Source: Megascapheus bottae
Taxonomy: Eukaryota > Chordata > Mammalia > Rodentia > Geomyidae
NCBI GenBank assembly: GCA_024803745.1
Contig: JANJXV010000101.1
Span: forward strand, 1,505,001-1,569,000
Length of the DNA: 64,000 nt
Direction: 5' to 3'
Under the pieces are notes generated by a model. It saw nothing but the letters and a program-made list of their open reading frames with translations, searched no databases and was not told the origin of the DNA. Shown one piece after another: positions 22,763 to 32,730 of the stretch; within the stretch, counting starts at the first letter, position 1; each line of letters begins with the position of its first letter. Both the position numbers and the translations under genes were made by a program.

Positions 22763-22856
22763 AGGGCTGGGTGTCGCTTAATGGCAAAGTATTCACCCAC
22801 CAAGGACAAGGTCCTGGGTTCAAGCACCAGACCCCCCCCCCACAAAAAAAAGAAAA
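22763..22856 (+). mobile_element. monomeric tRNA-derived SINE
   Basis: About 94-bp element: 'GGGCTGGGTGTCGCTTAATGG' (A-box side), 'GGTCCTGGGTTCAAGCACC' (B box GGGTTCAAGCACC), then a C-run and A-tail. It lacks a Geo half. Perfect 15-bp target-site duplications GAAATTATGGCTGGT lie at 22748-22762 and 22857-22871, so it was inserted by itself and recently, and is not a truncated dimer. Confidence 0.88.
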
Positions 22857-22871
22857 GAAATTATGGCTGGT

Positions 22872-23311
22872 GGTGGTAAACTTGGCTTTTCAGGTTTCCT
22901 CACACACTGAAGGCAGTCAGAACTAGCTATCTCCCTCCTTGAATAAAGAATGTCCAAGTAAATTATTTAAGATTTCTTCTTTATGGAAGATTTTTATTTA
23001 AATGATTTACCTAAACAGTATGCACTTGTAGATATTTTATCTTATGCACTGGGCTACCATCCAACTCTACTTGATGTTTAGGTTGAACAATTCTTCTAGC
23101 CTCAGCCATCAGAAGTTTGTCCAGTCGACTTCTATATGCTTTTGACCTGCCTAGCCCCCCCAACCCCCCTCAGAGTGGGGACTGGTCTTTGCTGCTTCTC
23201 TATTTTCTGGCATTTTAAGACTCCAGATTTTACCTAAAACCAGGATGCTGACTCTCCAGGAGGGCTTGTTATTACACTGTTATTTCTTCAGGGTCCTCTC
23301 AACTGACAGAG

Positions 23312-23353
<42 letters not shown>

Positions 23354-23539
23354 TCTGTGAACACTTCTAACTGCAACCTTCATCATCTAGCAAACAATTG
23401 CCTGAGTACATTTTCAGTGATAGAAATGTCCATAGCCCAGTTCAGGTCGGTTGAATTAGAATCCATGTAACTTGGAAGTAGAGGTGTGGCCCAAGTGATA
23501 GAAATGATTTGGGGATGGACACTGGTCAGTAGGGGGGGA
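22872..23539. other. unique sequence with one CA repeat
   Basis: Contains the (AC)n at 23313-23350. No gene seen. Confidence 0.45.
23313..23350. repeat. (AC)19 microsatellite
   Basis: 38 bp of perfect AC dinucleotides. Confidence 0.97.
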
Positions 23540-24080
23540 AAAAAGTCCAGATAACTAGAGGGCTTGGATTTTTTCAGCCACTGGGCCTCCAGGGAAGTGA
23601 AGGAGTCTGGAGGTTGAATTCAATCGACTGGCCATTGATTTGATTGGTGGGTCAATGGTGATTGTAATGAAACCTTCATAAACAGGGACCTCACTGATTG
23701 GAAGACATATCAATGGGTGGCAAGTTGGCCTGCCCCACGAGGACAGGCACTCCCACACTTGGGGCACTCCCCAACCTTTGTACCCTACTCTCCTCTGGTT
23801 GTGTGTGTCCTATATAGTAAGGACATGACATTAAATTAACCACAGGACTTGGCTAAGTTCTGCCAAGTCCTTCTAACAGACCACTACACGTGAAGAGAGT
23901 GCAGGAATCCCCCCAAAAAGTCCTTCTAACAGACTACCACATAGGAAGAGAGTGCAGGAATCCCCCCAAAGGATCATCAACTAGACACAAGTGCCAGGGT
24001 GCTAGGGGATCCTATTACTGAGTAGAATCTGAGGTCAGGGAAGAACTGGGGTGGGGCAAGGTTCCTTATTAACTTATAGA
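23540..24080 (+). mobile_element. ERVL-type LTR (MLT2-like), solo
   Basis: Order of blocks follows the old ERVL/MLT2-type LTR as I remember it: a region like 'gaggttgaattcaatcgactggccattgatttgat', 'GTAATGAAACCTTCATAAAC', a TATA-like 'CTATATAGTAAGG', an 'ATTAAATTAACC' polyadenylation-side block, then 'CTAAGTTCTGCCAAGTCCTTCTAACAG' and 'GGAATCCCCCC'. No internal viral genes flank it, so it is a solo LTR remnant. A 53-bp segment near the R/U5 side is tandemly duplicated. Subfamily assignment is tentative. Confidence 0.5.
23865..23970. repeat. 53-bp tandem duplication in the LTR
   Basis: Unit 1 (23865-23917) and unit 2 (23918-23970) both run from AAGTCCTTCTAACAGAC to GAGTGCAGGAATCCCCCCAAA with a few substitutions in the middle (ACTACACGTGAAG versus TACCACATAGGAAG). 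Confidence 0.93.
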
Positions 24081-24194
24081 CCAGCTGCTAACTTCAAGTA
24101 CTTAACATCAGCACTGAAAGGCTGGAAGGATACAGGTGAAGGTTGTAGAGACAAAAAAAAGAGCATCTGACTTGTGTGTAAAATTACCAGCACA

Positions 24195-24403
24195 GGCCGG
24201 GAGTTTGGCCTAGTGGTTAAAGTGCTTGCCTAGCATGCATGAAGACCCGGGTTCGATTCCTTGGTACCACATACATAGAAAAAAGCCGGAAGTGGTGCTG
24301 AGGCTCAAGTGGTAGAGCTCCAGCCTTGAGAAAGTCCAAGGACAGTGCTCAGGCCCTGAGCTCAAGCCCATGACTGGCAAAAAAAACCAAAAACAAACAA
24401 AAA
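24195..24403 (+). mobile_element. IDL-Geo dimeric SINE, young subfamily
   Basis: Complete dimer with 'AGTGGTTAAAGTGCTTGCC' in the left monomer (diagnostic GGTTAAAG instead of GGTAGAG) and B box GGTTCGATTCC. Perfect 14-bp target-site duplications AAATTACCAGCACA lie at 24181-24194 and 24404-24417. The tail contains CAAAAACAAAC. Nearly identical to the copies at 25931 and 34383, so young. Confidence 0.95.
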
Positions 24404-24417
24404 AAATTACCAGCACA

Positions 24418-25019
24418 ATCCTTCAGAGACCAAACTTGAGTGGTTTCCATGTAAATATTTGGATTCATATTCAGAGTGGGATGTATGCCAACAGGGGAAA
24501 AAAAACTTCAGTTATTTCTATTAATCTTTATGTTAATAACGGTGTTGTTATTTTTAGTTTTAAATTGTCCCTTCACACATATAAATAGATATCACACACA
24601 TACAAGGCTTGTGTCACGTTGTACCTAAGTGAAAACACAAGCAAATAGAAAATCAAAACACATTTTTTTAAGGAGTAACTTTTATCTGAACCAAGAATAT
24701 ATCGGCCTGGATCCAGGACTTATGTTCTTTTTACTAAAACAGTGTGTGTTTCCAAACATTGACTATTAGTGTCCCAGCCCATTCGTAATGAATTGTTTCT
24801 ATATGCAATTCCCTATGAAAAGTAAGTATGGCTACCTGGGAAGTGCTGGATTTTAGGGCTCATTAGGAGATGAGCAAGAGAAACTACAGGCACTTTTTTG
24901 TATCTTGAAAGCAGGGAGCTTTAAAAAAAAATCAGAGGTTATAAGCTAGGGATTTAGTTTGCCTACCACATGAAAGCCTTCCTCAATGCAGGATGTTTAC
25001 CTAACATATGTGAGACCTG
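24418..25019. other. unique sequence, no gene seen
   Basis: No recognised repeat or exon. Confidence 0.45.
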
Positions 25020-25082
25020 AGATCCTCTCATCTCAGCCTTCTGAGTAGCTAGGGTTACAGGTATGAGCCACCGGCACCCAGC
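25020..25082 (-). mobile_element. 7SL head fragment
   Basis: 'CTCAGCCTTCTGAGTAGCTA', 'GGTTACAGGTATGAGCCACCGG' is the antisense 5' end of the 7SL-headed family. Confidence 0.75.
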
Positions 25083-25090
25083 ATCAAATG

Positions 25091-25278
25091 TTTTTGTTTT
25101 TTGTTTTGCCAGACCTAGGGCTTGAATTCAGGGCCTGAGCATTGTCCTTGGGCATTCCTCAAGGCTAGAGCTCTACCACTTGAGCACAGCACAGCTGTTT
25201 TCCATATATGTGATACTGAGGAATCGAACCTGGGTCTTCATGAATGCTAGGCAAGCACTCTACCATGCTACTAGCCCC
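25091..25278 (-). mobile_element. IDL-Geo dimeric SINE
   Basis: Antisense complete dimer: T-rich tail, 'GCCAGACCTAGGGCTTGAATTCAGG', 'CTCAAGGCTAGAGCTCTACC', 'GGAATCGAACCTGGG' (B box), 'GCTAGGCAAGCACTCTACC'. Short target-site duplications TCAAATG lie at 25084-25090 and 25279-25285. Confidence 0.9.
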
Positions 25279-25299
25279 TCAAATGGTTTTTAATAGGAG

Positions 25300-25925
25300 A
25301 ACACCTATGAATAAATAACTTGAAATGTGCATCCCTTGGTAATCACTATTTTCAACCACAAGAAGACAAGTAATGCCTCTGGCTGTATGTAAAGGACACA
25401 TATAGTTTGAAATAAAGGGCACAGAGTATGATGTTGGGAAGAAATATGATTATCATCAGTCAAATCCAGAATATGGGGCATCTGTAAGACCAATAAGCAT
25501 GTAGAGAAAAGGATATTCGCTATTGTAACTGATGGTCCTAAACCATTACTATAGTTACAATGTAAGGAATTTGAATCTTGCTCTGAAAAAAAAGCCATAA
25601 CTATATTTCTAAGGCAAATATAGAATGTTGAACACTCACTAAGCAACAGATGAGACATAAGAAATTATTGTCAAATGTCGATGTGGCCTTTAAATGTCTT
25701 TATCTGTTATTGATGCATACTAATGTACTTGTGAGTAAAATGCTAGAATATCTTATTTGCTTTAAATTATTATAGAAATAAAAGCTTGGGAGAAGATCTG
25801 GACCCAGACCTGTAAATGTTAATGACTGTGGAAGCCACGGGATTAGTGCCTGGAAGTTTATTATATAATTGTCCTACTTTTTGTACACGTTGGAAATTTT
25901 CCTATGAAATACTTTAAAAATTAAA
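25300..25925 (+). mobile_element. ancient L1M-type 3' end
   Basis: The last 200 bp match the old L1M 3' terminus as I remember it ('CTTATTTGCTTTAAATTATTATAG', 'CTACTTTTTGTACACGTTGG', 'AAATTTTCCTATGAAATACTTT'). The upstream part to about 25300 is AT-rich and probably belongs to the same element but is too decayed to be sure. The 117-codon minus frame across it has no coding support. Confidence 0.5.
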
Positions 25926-25930
25926 AAGCA

Positions 25931-26127
25931 GGGCCGGGAGTTTGGCCTAGTGGTTAAAGTGCTTGCCTAGCATGCATGAAGACCCGGGTTCGATTCCTCA
26001 GTACCACATACATAGAAAAAAGCCGGAAATGGTGCTGAGGCTCAAGTGGTAGAGCTCTAGCCTTGAGAAAATCCAAGGTCAGTGCTCAGGCCCTGAGCTC
26101 AAACCCAGGGCTGGCAAAAAAAAAAAA
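25931..26127 (+). mobile_element. IDL-Geo dimeric SINE, young subfamily
   Basis: Carries the same GGTTAAAG diagnostic change and near-identical sequence to the copy at 24195. It sits exactly between an old L1M end and a 7SL-headed SINE; the A-rich junctions on both sides obscure its target-site duplication. Confidence 0.92.
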
Positions 26128-26360
26128 GCCAGGTACCAGTGGTTCATATCTGTCATCCTAGCTACTCAGGAAGATAAAATCTGAGGATCACAGTTCAAAG
26201 CCAGCCCAGACAGAAATGGCCCAGACAGAAACGTCCTCAAGACTCTCATCTTCAATTAATTACAGAAAAAGCCACAAGTGGTGCTGTAGCTCAAGTGGTA
26301 GAGTGCCAGCCTTGAATGAAAGGAGCTAAGGGACAACACCTAGGTCCAGGACTAGCAAAG
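26128..26360 (+). mobile_element. 7SL-headed Geo SINE with short internal duplication
   Basis: Head 'GTGGTTCATATCTGTCATCC', Geo half 'GTGCTGTAGCTCAAGTGGTAG' and end 'GTCCAGGACTAGC'. 'CCCAGACAGAAA' is duplicated at about 26207-26231. Confidence 0.85.
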
Positions 26361-27040
26361 TAGCTATTCAGAGGCAGAATGAATGAACTCCCACTGAGCT
26401 GTGTCCTGTGTTGGGTCTGATGCTAGGATGAGACATACAAAGATACACAATGCATTCATGTCCACTCGATCGTATTACATGTGTTTCAGTTCATAAGTCT
26501 GAGAGGCCTCTTAGGAGATTCCCATGTTGGGGACCATCCGTGACAGAACCTGCAGGGAGGACTTCTGCAAATTGTTCATTCTGTCATCTCGTTTAACCAC
26601 TGTCCTGCCCATCATCCAAGAATCTGAGCCGTTTCTCCTACCATCCTGGGACACCTAGTCTGAAATCCCAAAGGAAGACAAGGCCCTGGAGCTCAACCAT
26701 GGGCCCCAATCCAGCACCCCACTCCCCACCCCCAGGCCAGGCATCACCACTTCCCAGCCCATCGCCTACAGGAGGAGCAGTTCCTTCAAAGGACATCTGG
26801 AGGTCATGTGGCTGCAGTGCCCACTGCGGCTATTGAATTCTGAAGTGGAATGAAAAAGCCATCAACATTGCTTCTCGGTTCATCAGACTGGAAAGCGACG
26901 CCCTGCCATTAGAGACTAAAGTCAAAGACTCACGAGGCGCTGAGTTACGCAGTGTGCACGACCATACATACTTGGCAATCTCTCATTTAGGGCTCACTGA
27001 AACAGCATTAACTTTCATTTTTCAGGTTATAAGGGGGGGT
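26361..27040. other. repeat-free block, no gene seen
   Basis: The stretch at about 26830-26950 has mixed complexity and several CpGs (AAAGCGACGCC, CACGAGGCGCTGAG) and may be conserved non-coding DNA. No exon signature recognised. Confidence 0.35.
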
Positions 27041-27053
27041 AGGGAGAGAGAGG

Positions 27054-27085
<32 letters not shown>

Positions 27086-27108
27086 CAGAGACAGAGACAG
27101 AGACAGAC

Positions 27109-27148
<40 letters not shown>

Positions 27149-27150
27149 GA
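27041..27150. repeat. (GA)n/(GACA)n microsatellite
   Basis: GGGAGA, GA, GACAGA and GACA units in sequence, then GA again. Purine-rich on the plus strand. Confidence 0.95.
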
Positions 27151-27353
27151 GATGTAACTTACCCAAGATCAAACACCATTTAGGATTTTTTTATTCATTA
27201 ATTGAGTTTAAAACAATGTAGGAGTTACACAAAGCACACACCTGCCGGCTAGTTGAAACTGCTGACTAATATTGTGAGGCCTTTCTTCTATGCCATGCTA
27301 GTGCACCAGTTGCCTCAGATTAAAGCCTTTCTCTCAGATCACTACAATTGCAC

Positions 27354-27378
27354 GTTCTAGAGCCTTGGGCTCTAGAAC
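27354..27378. repeat. perfect 11-bp inverted repeat, 3-nt spacer
   Basis: GTTCTAGAGCC (27354-27364), TTG, GGCTCTAGAAC (27368-27378). The arms are exact reverse complements. An overlapping alternative pairing (CCTTG with CAAGG) also exists. No element or terminator function is known for it in a mammalian context. Confidence 0.85.
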
Positions 27379-27754
27379 AAGGAACCCAGGCATCTCGGTT
27401 CTGTCTTTCATACGGTGTGGAGTAGCCAACTTAATGGTGGAAACGTACATTCCTTGGGCAAGTACTGTATGCATCAATGCACACACTCATGTCATGTATG
27501 TAAGTGTAGACAGAGATGGATGAATAGATCATGACAGGTGCATGGATGGTGTATGCGTTGTGTATGTTTGTACCTAGCTATTTGTAAATACATGTAACAA
27601 GTTGAGAAAAGCATCACCAAGCCAATACAGCTTTTTTTCTACCTTAGGAAGGGGAAAAAAAAGTCAAACACTACCAGAAGTTAGAAGACATATACTAATG
27701 TTTCTTTTAAATAAGCTTCCAAAAATACAAACAAAACAGATGGCATAATTTAAA

Positions 27755-27788
27755 TATGTATGTATATATATATATATATATATATATC
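27755..27788. repeat. (TA)n microsatellite
   Basis: ATGTATG leading into about 12 TA units. Confidence 0.93.
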
Positions 27789-28724
27789 ATGTGTAACATC
27801 CGTGTACCAATAGCAGTTAATAATCATTAAGCACAAATTCTGTACCCAGGGATTCTTCTCCATGTTTAATTAAGTTTAATTCTCTGCTCGCTACACCCCT
27901 GCAGGCACATTCTCCTAACACCACCTTTGAACAGCAGACAGGAAAGGGGCATAGTTTTTAGGCAGCTGCCCTCATCTCACAAAGCACAAATAAATGTCCC
28001 ACCACCTCTGACCCCCACTCCTCTTCCCCAAACAAGCACTGAGGCCATTTTCTTTTCTGTTTTCTAACAGCATTCTGTGCATAACCAAGCGTGGTTTTAA
28101 ATGAGAAAAAAATTATATAGAAAGGTATACAGCATAATAAACCCAACACCTACATATCCACCCTCTGCAATTAAAAGTTAATGTTTATTTACATCCGTTA
28201 GGGTGTATTTAACATCTAGAATAACACTCAGTAACACTGGAATTTTCCTCGTTGCCTCTCCCAAGTTCACTCAGGCTTTATAGACAGCTTGCTCTTTATC
28301 AGCTGAGCAATCTTCTTATTCATGTGTTTGCTGGAGAGATTACTAAAGCCATGTGTAAATACCATAAACAACATGCAACAACATATAGAACTGTGGTATA
28401 GTTTCATCTATTCCCTGCAGCATTTGTTTATCCTTGACATTATTTTCAAAGACCCATTTGGGCTGGCACATACCCATTCATCCATTATCATAGCTCTATG
28501 ACACAGAATCATGTTCATGTAAATTTTTGTCAATATAAACTCATTTATTGGTCAGAGTATGGATTAATATATACTAGTATGTAATGTATTGATATATAAT
28601 GTACTAATATATAGCCAGCATGTTTAATATATTTGTAATATACACTCTTATTATAGTATATTATATTATTAGAAAATATGTTTATAGATTATATTTACAT
28701 AGAAGAAAGCATGCCCGTTAGGGA

Positions 28725-28850
28725 CCCGCCATTCTGGGTTGGAAAACTGGCTCCATCAGTTGGCCACTTGTTCATGTTACTGAACCCCCAGATTCTCATC
28801 AGTAATGAAAATGATGATCCATTGTTTTAAAGCAGACTGTCCGAAACATC
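28725..28850 (+). mobile_element. MIR-like ancient SINE
   Basis: 'GGTTGGAAAACTGGCTCCATC', 'GGCCACTTGTTCATGTTACTGA' and 'CAGATTCTCATCAGTAATGAAAATG' follow the MIR order (tggctctgcca, gcaagttactta, tcctcatctgtaaaatg). Confidence 0.55.
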
Positions 28851-29032
28851 TAAGTGAGAAATGGGAAAAGTGAATTTCCTGCACTCAACTGGGGAGAATG
28901 CTATGCATGATGAACCTACCAACAGTCGTTGTGATAAAACTGTGGATGAACATTTGCTAACTGTGTTGACTGCTGTTGGCGTCCCCTGCACCCCTGACTA
29001 TCAACCCATTTTATCTTCTAAAGAACCCTGAG

Positions 29033-29241
29033 AGAAACCGATAGCTCTCATCCCAGCCACTCAGGAGGCTGGGGTCTGAGGATCATGGTTCAAAGCCAGC
29101 CCAGGTAGGAAAGTCTGTGAGACTCTTATCTCCAATTAGCCATAATAAGAAAAAAAAGCCAGAAGAGGAGATGTGGCTCAAGTGCTAGCCTTGAGTAAAA
29201 AAGCTCAAGGACAGCACCCAAACCGTGAGTTCAAGCCCAGG
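29033..29241 (+). mobile_element. 7SL-headed Geo SINE
   Basis: Head 'GATAGCTCTCATCCCAGCC', junction 'GAGACTCTTATCTCCAATTA', Geo half ending 'GTGAGTTCAAGCCCAGGAC'. The tail runs directly into a CA then GGGA microsatellite. Confidence 0.88.
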
Positions 29242-29449
29242 ACACACACACACACACACAGAGGAGGGGGGGAGAGGGAGGAGAAGGGGGAGGGAGGGGG
29301 AGGGAGGGAGAAGGAGGGAGAGGGAGGGAGAGGGAGGGAGAGGGAGGGGGGAGGGGGGAGGGGGGGAGGGAGAGAGGGAGAGAGGGAGAGAGGAAGAGAG
29401 GGAGAGAGGGAGAGAGGAAGAGGGAGAGGGAGAGAGGGAGAGAGAGAAG
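29242..29449. repeat. (AC)n followed by (GGGA)n/(GA)n
   Basis: 19 bp of AC, then about 188 bp of uninterrupted plus-strand purine (29261-29449). It begins at the 3' end of a SINE and probably grew from the SINE tail. Confidence 0.95.
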
Positions 29450-29463
29450 CACAGCAGAGGCAG

Positions 29464-29872
29464 TGTGATGGTTAGTCTTGAATGGCAACCTGATTGGCTT
29501 GGGGGAAACCTAGGAAGTTAGGAAAGGCCACCTTGGGGTGTGTCTGAGTCCTTTCCTGAGAGCAATAACTGAAGGGAAGACCCAATGAAGGGGTAGAAAT
29601 CTCTCTGAAAGTGAGCAGAATCCTCCCAGGGCCTAATCAGGGTAAGAGGAAAAAGGGAAAGGAAGCCACCTCAAGCAAACTTTCTCCTTCTCCCTCCCTT
29701 CTCTTCCTCATCCTCTCAATCCCTCCCCTCTCCTCTTTGGCCACCAGGACATAACTTGCTTTGATCTTTCCTGCACCATTCCTACCAGAATGACCTTAAG
29801 CACAGAGCAAATGCCTTTTCTCTTAGGTTGTTTTCTCTGTTGTTTGTCCCAGCAATGAGAACTTAATCAACA
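29464..29872 (+). mobile_element. MaLR-like solo LTR
   Basis: About 409 bp beginning TGTGATGGTTAGTCTTG and ending CTTAATCAACA, so TG..CA termini. Internal blocks 'CACCTTGGGGTGTGTCTGAG' and 'AACTGAAGGGAAGACCCA' resemble the rodent LTRs that start with 'tgatggttaatcttgattgtcaacttgatt'. No internal viral sequence adjoins it. Family name uncertain. Confidence 0.45.
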
Positions 29873-29889
29873 GGGAACATGCTTGGGTA

Positions 29890-30000
29890 TCTCTGCTTTG
29901 TAGGAAACTGAGGCACAGGGAAGCGGCAAGCCTGTAGTCAAGGGCAAGGGCAAGGTCACAAGATGATAGGAGCCCACATCAGAATTCAAGAAAGCCATCT
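29890..30000 (-). mobile_element. MIR (antisense)
   Basis: 'GTAGGAAACTGAGGCACAGGG', 'GGTCACAAGATGATAGGAG' and 'AGAATTCAAGAAAGCC' match antisense MIR. Confidence 0.65.
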
Positions 30001-30650
30001 AGCCTGGAGCCATGCTTCTTAGTCCCTCTGTTGTTCTTCTTTCACCTGCTCTTCAGCCAGAGGTGGCCTTAGACGTGGCAAAGCCCCACATTAACTCGGG
30101 CACGCTGCCACTTTTGTCTTTGCATCACTTGGTTCAAATATTCTGCCCCTGGCAGAACATTTCCCTACCTCACAGGCATCTTGGCAACAATTATAAACTT
30201 CTTGTTAAATTCTTATTAACTCATTAGAGAATTTAAAAAAAAAGCACTGCTCAAATTAACCACATCAACCATTAGTCTTCTCTCAGTTTGTGAATCCCAT
30301 TTGCTCTCAGGAATAACAAGGAATGAGATCAGATGATAAATGATAGTATTTATGGGCTGTTTGGGTTGCAATTTCTCCCAGTGTGAGGGTTTAAAATCAT
30401 TGGTCCTGAGCTGATCAGATTAAATCATGTTAGGTATGGCTCAAGCCTTCACATGGCTTCTTCTGAGCATTATTTGTTCTAAGTAAATATTATTTGATAA
30501 TATGCAGATTCCCAATCCTACAAATAAATTTCCCCAAAGCAGTGTCTTCCATACTTACCGTGACTCTTGGGTTGCAAGAAACATAACTAGAACTGATTTG
30601 AACCAAAAGTAAGGAAGGGAAAGATTGATCGTGCTGTGTAAGAGCAGGAA
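30001..30650. other. unique sequence, no gene seen
   Basis: No recognised repeat or exon. Confidence 0.45.
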
Positions 30651-30873
30651 GATGGCTGGGGGCTCAGATATGTAATCTGAGCTACAGAGAGGCTGAGACC
30701 TGAGGATCTTGGTTTGAAGCCAGCCCAAGCAGGAAAAGTCTATGAGACTCATCTCCAATTAACTATTCAAAAAGCCACAAGTGGAGCTGTGATTTAAGTG
30801 GTAGAATGCCAGCCCTGAGTGAAAAATCTCAGGGACAGTGCCCAGGCCTTGAGTTCAAGCCCTTGTGCCAGCA
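30651..30873 (+). mobile_element. 7SL-headed Geo SINE
   Basis: Head 'GGGGCTCAGATATGTAATCTG', junction and Geo half 'GTGATTTAAGTGGTAGAATGCC'. The end 'GAGTTCAAGCCC' is followed by a GA-rich tail. Confidence 0.85.
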
Positions 30874-31030
30874 CAGAAGAAAGACAGAAAGAGAGAGGAG
30901 AAAGGTGGAAGGGAAGGAAGAGAGGGAGAGGGAGGAAGGGAAGAGAAAACAAAGTGAGGCAAAGAGAGGGAGAAAGAAATCAAGAGAAAAATAGAGGAAG
31001 AGAGAGAAATAAAAGGAGACAGAGAGAAAG
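30874..31030. repeat. GA-rich tract at a SINE tail
   Basis: Imperfect GAAA/GAGG/GGAA units, interrupted by a few C and T. Frames across it on both strands are low-complexity shadows. Confidence 0.9.
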
Positions 31031-31040
31031 GCAACAGACA

Positions 31041-31883
31041 AGAAAATGGCTTAGTAGTTTCTTTAAAAGCATACATTTGCCATGTAACCAGCTTTCCCAT
31101 GCCCTTGTACTTTTAAGAGAAAGACTATGAAAGTCTATGTCCACAAAAAGATATATAGCCAAATGTACAAGACACTATTACTCATCATTTTCAGTCAGAA
31201 ATTGAAAGTTGGGGGGGGAGAAACCACCCAACAACAGACAAATGGATCAATCATGAACTACTGGACTATTGATGTGAGGATCAACAGAAACATATCTTCA
31301 AATTATTATGCTGAATTAAACAAGCCAGACCAAAACACAGAATACATATTGTAGAGTTCCCTGGACACAAAATACTAGAAAGTAAAAATTACTTGTGACG
31401 GAAACAGATCGGTGGTTGCCTGGGGTTTAGAGGGCAATGAAGAGAAAGGCCTCAAAGGGGCTCCAGTACACGCTGGGATGCTGTGGATCTATTCACGGTA
31501 TTGGTGGTGACTCAAGGAACATCCTCTAATGACACACGTGAAAACGTACACAAGCTATTACATCAACCGCATCTCCTTAAAGCTGAAGAACGAAAGAAAA
31601 TAGTGGGTCACACCACCAACAGCCTTCATTTCAAACAGCAGATAGGATACACGGAAAGACTGTAAACCCCACCCCGCTCATCTCTTTCTCAATTCTCCAT
31701 GATGGCCTGGGCACCTCTGCAAGGTAACCTTGTCCCAACTACTGCACATGTGAGGACCTTGGGTGCTGGCAACACTAGGAGCTCAACAATCAAGAAGGCC
31801 CCCACGCTGCTTTGGTCTGTCTGCACAAGACCACAGATAGACTCTACATGCCTGTGTTTCCCTTCAGGCCACTACTTAGAAAT
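31041..31883. other. unique sequence, no gene seen
   Basis: No clear feature. 31220-31400 has LINE-like phrasing ('ACAACAGACAAATGGATCAA') that could be an old L1-type remnant; not firm. Confidence 0.35.
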
Positions 31884-32084
31884 GGGAGGAGGGAGGAGGA
31901 AAGGGAGGAGGAGGGAGGAGGAAGAAGGAGGGAAGAGGAAGAAGGAGGAAGAAGGAGGGAGGAGGAGGAAGGAGGGAGGGGGAGGGGGGAGGGGGAGGGA
32001 GGGGAGGGGGAGGAAGGGGGAGGGGGAGGAGGAGGGAGGGGGAGGAGGAGGGAGGGGGAGGAGGAGGGGAGAGGAGGAGGAGGA
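31884..32084. repeat. 201-bp uninterrupted homopurine (GGA)n tract
   Basis: Every base on the plus strand from 31884 to 32084 is G or A, mainly GGA, GGGA and GAA units with several runs of four or more G. It is the longest pure homopurine run in the window. It can form H-DNA, and its spaced G-runs allow G-quadruplex. The long Glu/Gly and Pro/Ser frames over it are shadows. Confidence 0.97.
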
Positions 32085-32289
32085 CAAGGACCACGACAAC
32101 AACAACAACAAAGAAGGAAGGAGAGATAGGTAGAGGGAGAAGAAAGAGAAGGAAGATGAGAGGGATGGTGGGAGAGAAAGAATTGGCCCTATTTGAGATG
32201 TGTATTCACCCCTGTCGTTGGGAGGTAGGTCTAGTTCCAGAAGAAATAGATACCCAAACACAGTCTCAAAAGGGATTCATCGTAAGCCA

Positions 32290-32445
32290 AAACTATATTG
32301 CAATTTTTTTTATCTCTTCTACTGAGAACGATGAAAGGACTGACGCTGATCAAGATGCATGTGCTCATAAACTGACATGTGGAAGTGAAACTCCTTTGTA
32401 CAACGAGTGAAAGATTATAATAAAGTTACAATAAAAATATGACGG
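32290..32445 (+). mobile_element. dispersed repeat 3' end, family unnamed
   Basis: 'GATCAAGATGCATG' followed by 'GAAACTCCTTTGTACAACGA' and 'TAATAAAGTTACAATAAAAAT'. It shares both blocks with 2772-2895 and the second with 55300-55375. It ends in an A-rich tail with AATAAA, consistent with a retroelement 3' end. Confidence 0.45.
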
Positions 32446-32636
32446 CTACAAATATGTATTTAAATCACGCAATTTTTTTAGTGTAGGCAAATCAACTGTT
32501 GACTGAAATATTAGGTGGTAAATGGCTGACATTAAGTGTGAGCTCTGACACGGCCAATGCTACTAAACAGTAAATTCTATCTGACGCCGAGTGACTCCAG
32601 GTTGTGCCTTTTGCCTCAATCCAAGTGTTTTCTATG

Positions 32637-32730
32637 AGTTGGGCATGATCTTGCACACCTGTAAGCCCAGAACTTGAGAGGCTGAGGCAGAGAACCTCAA
32701 ATACACTGTCTCAAAAGACACAAAAGGACA
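32637..32730 (+). mobile_element. B1-like monomer
   Basis: 'GTTGGGCATGATCTTGCACACCTGTAAGCCCAG', 'GAGAGGCTGAGGCAGAG' and 'ACTGTCTCAAAAGAC' form a plain 7SL monomer with the classical B1/Alu end rather than the Geo fusion, so it is older or from another lineage. Confidence 0.7.

Larger units (their letters stand above)
27151..28724. other. mostly unique sequence
   Basis: Contains a perfect inverted repeat (27354-27378), a TA repeat (27755-27788) and an AT-rich tract (about 28550-28700). About 28080-28540 is AT-rich and could be an old LINE remnant, but I cannot place it. No gene seen. Confidence 0.4.

Noticed and set aside
25305..25658. 117-codon minus-strand frame
   Set aside because: Lies over AT-rich sequence that is probably a decayed L1M; no protein family seen.
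29173..29521. Glu/Gly/Arg-rich and Pro/Leu/Ser-rich frames
   Set aside because: Shadows of the AC and GGGA repeats at a SINE tail.
31699..32261. Open frames of 72-144 codons on both strands
   Set aside because: They span the 201-bp homopurine tract; low complexity only.
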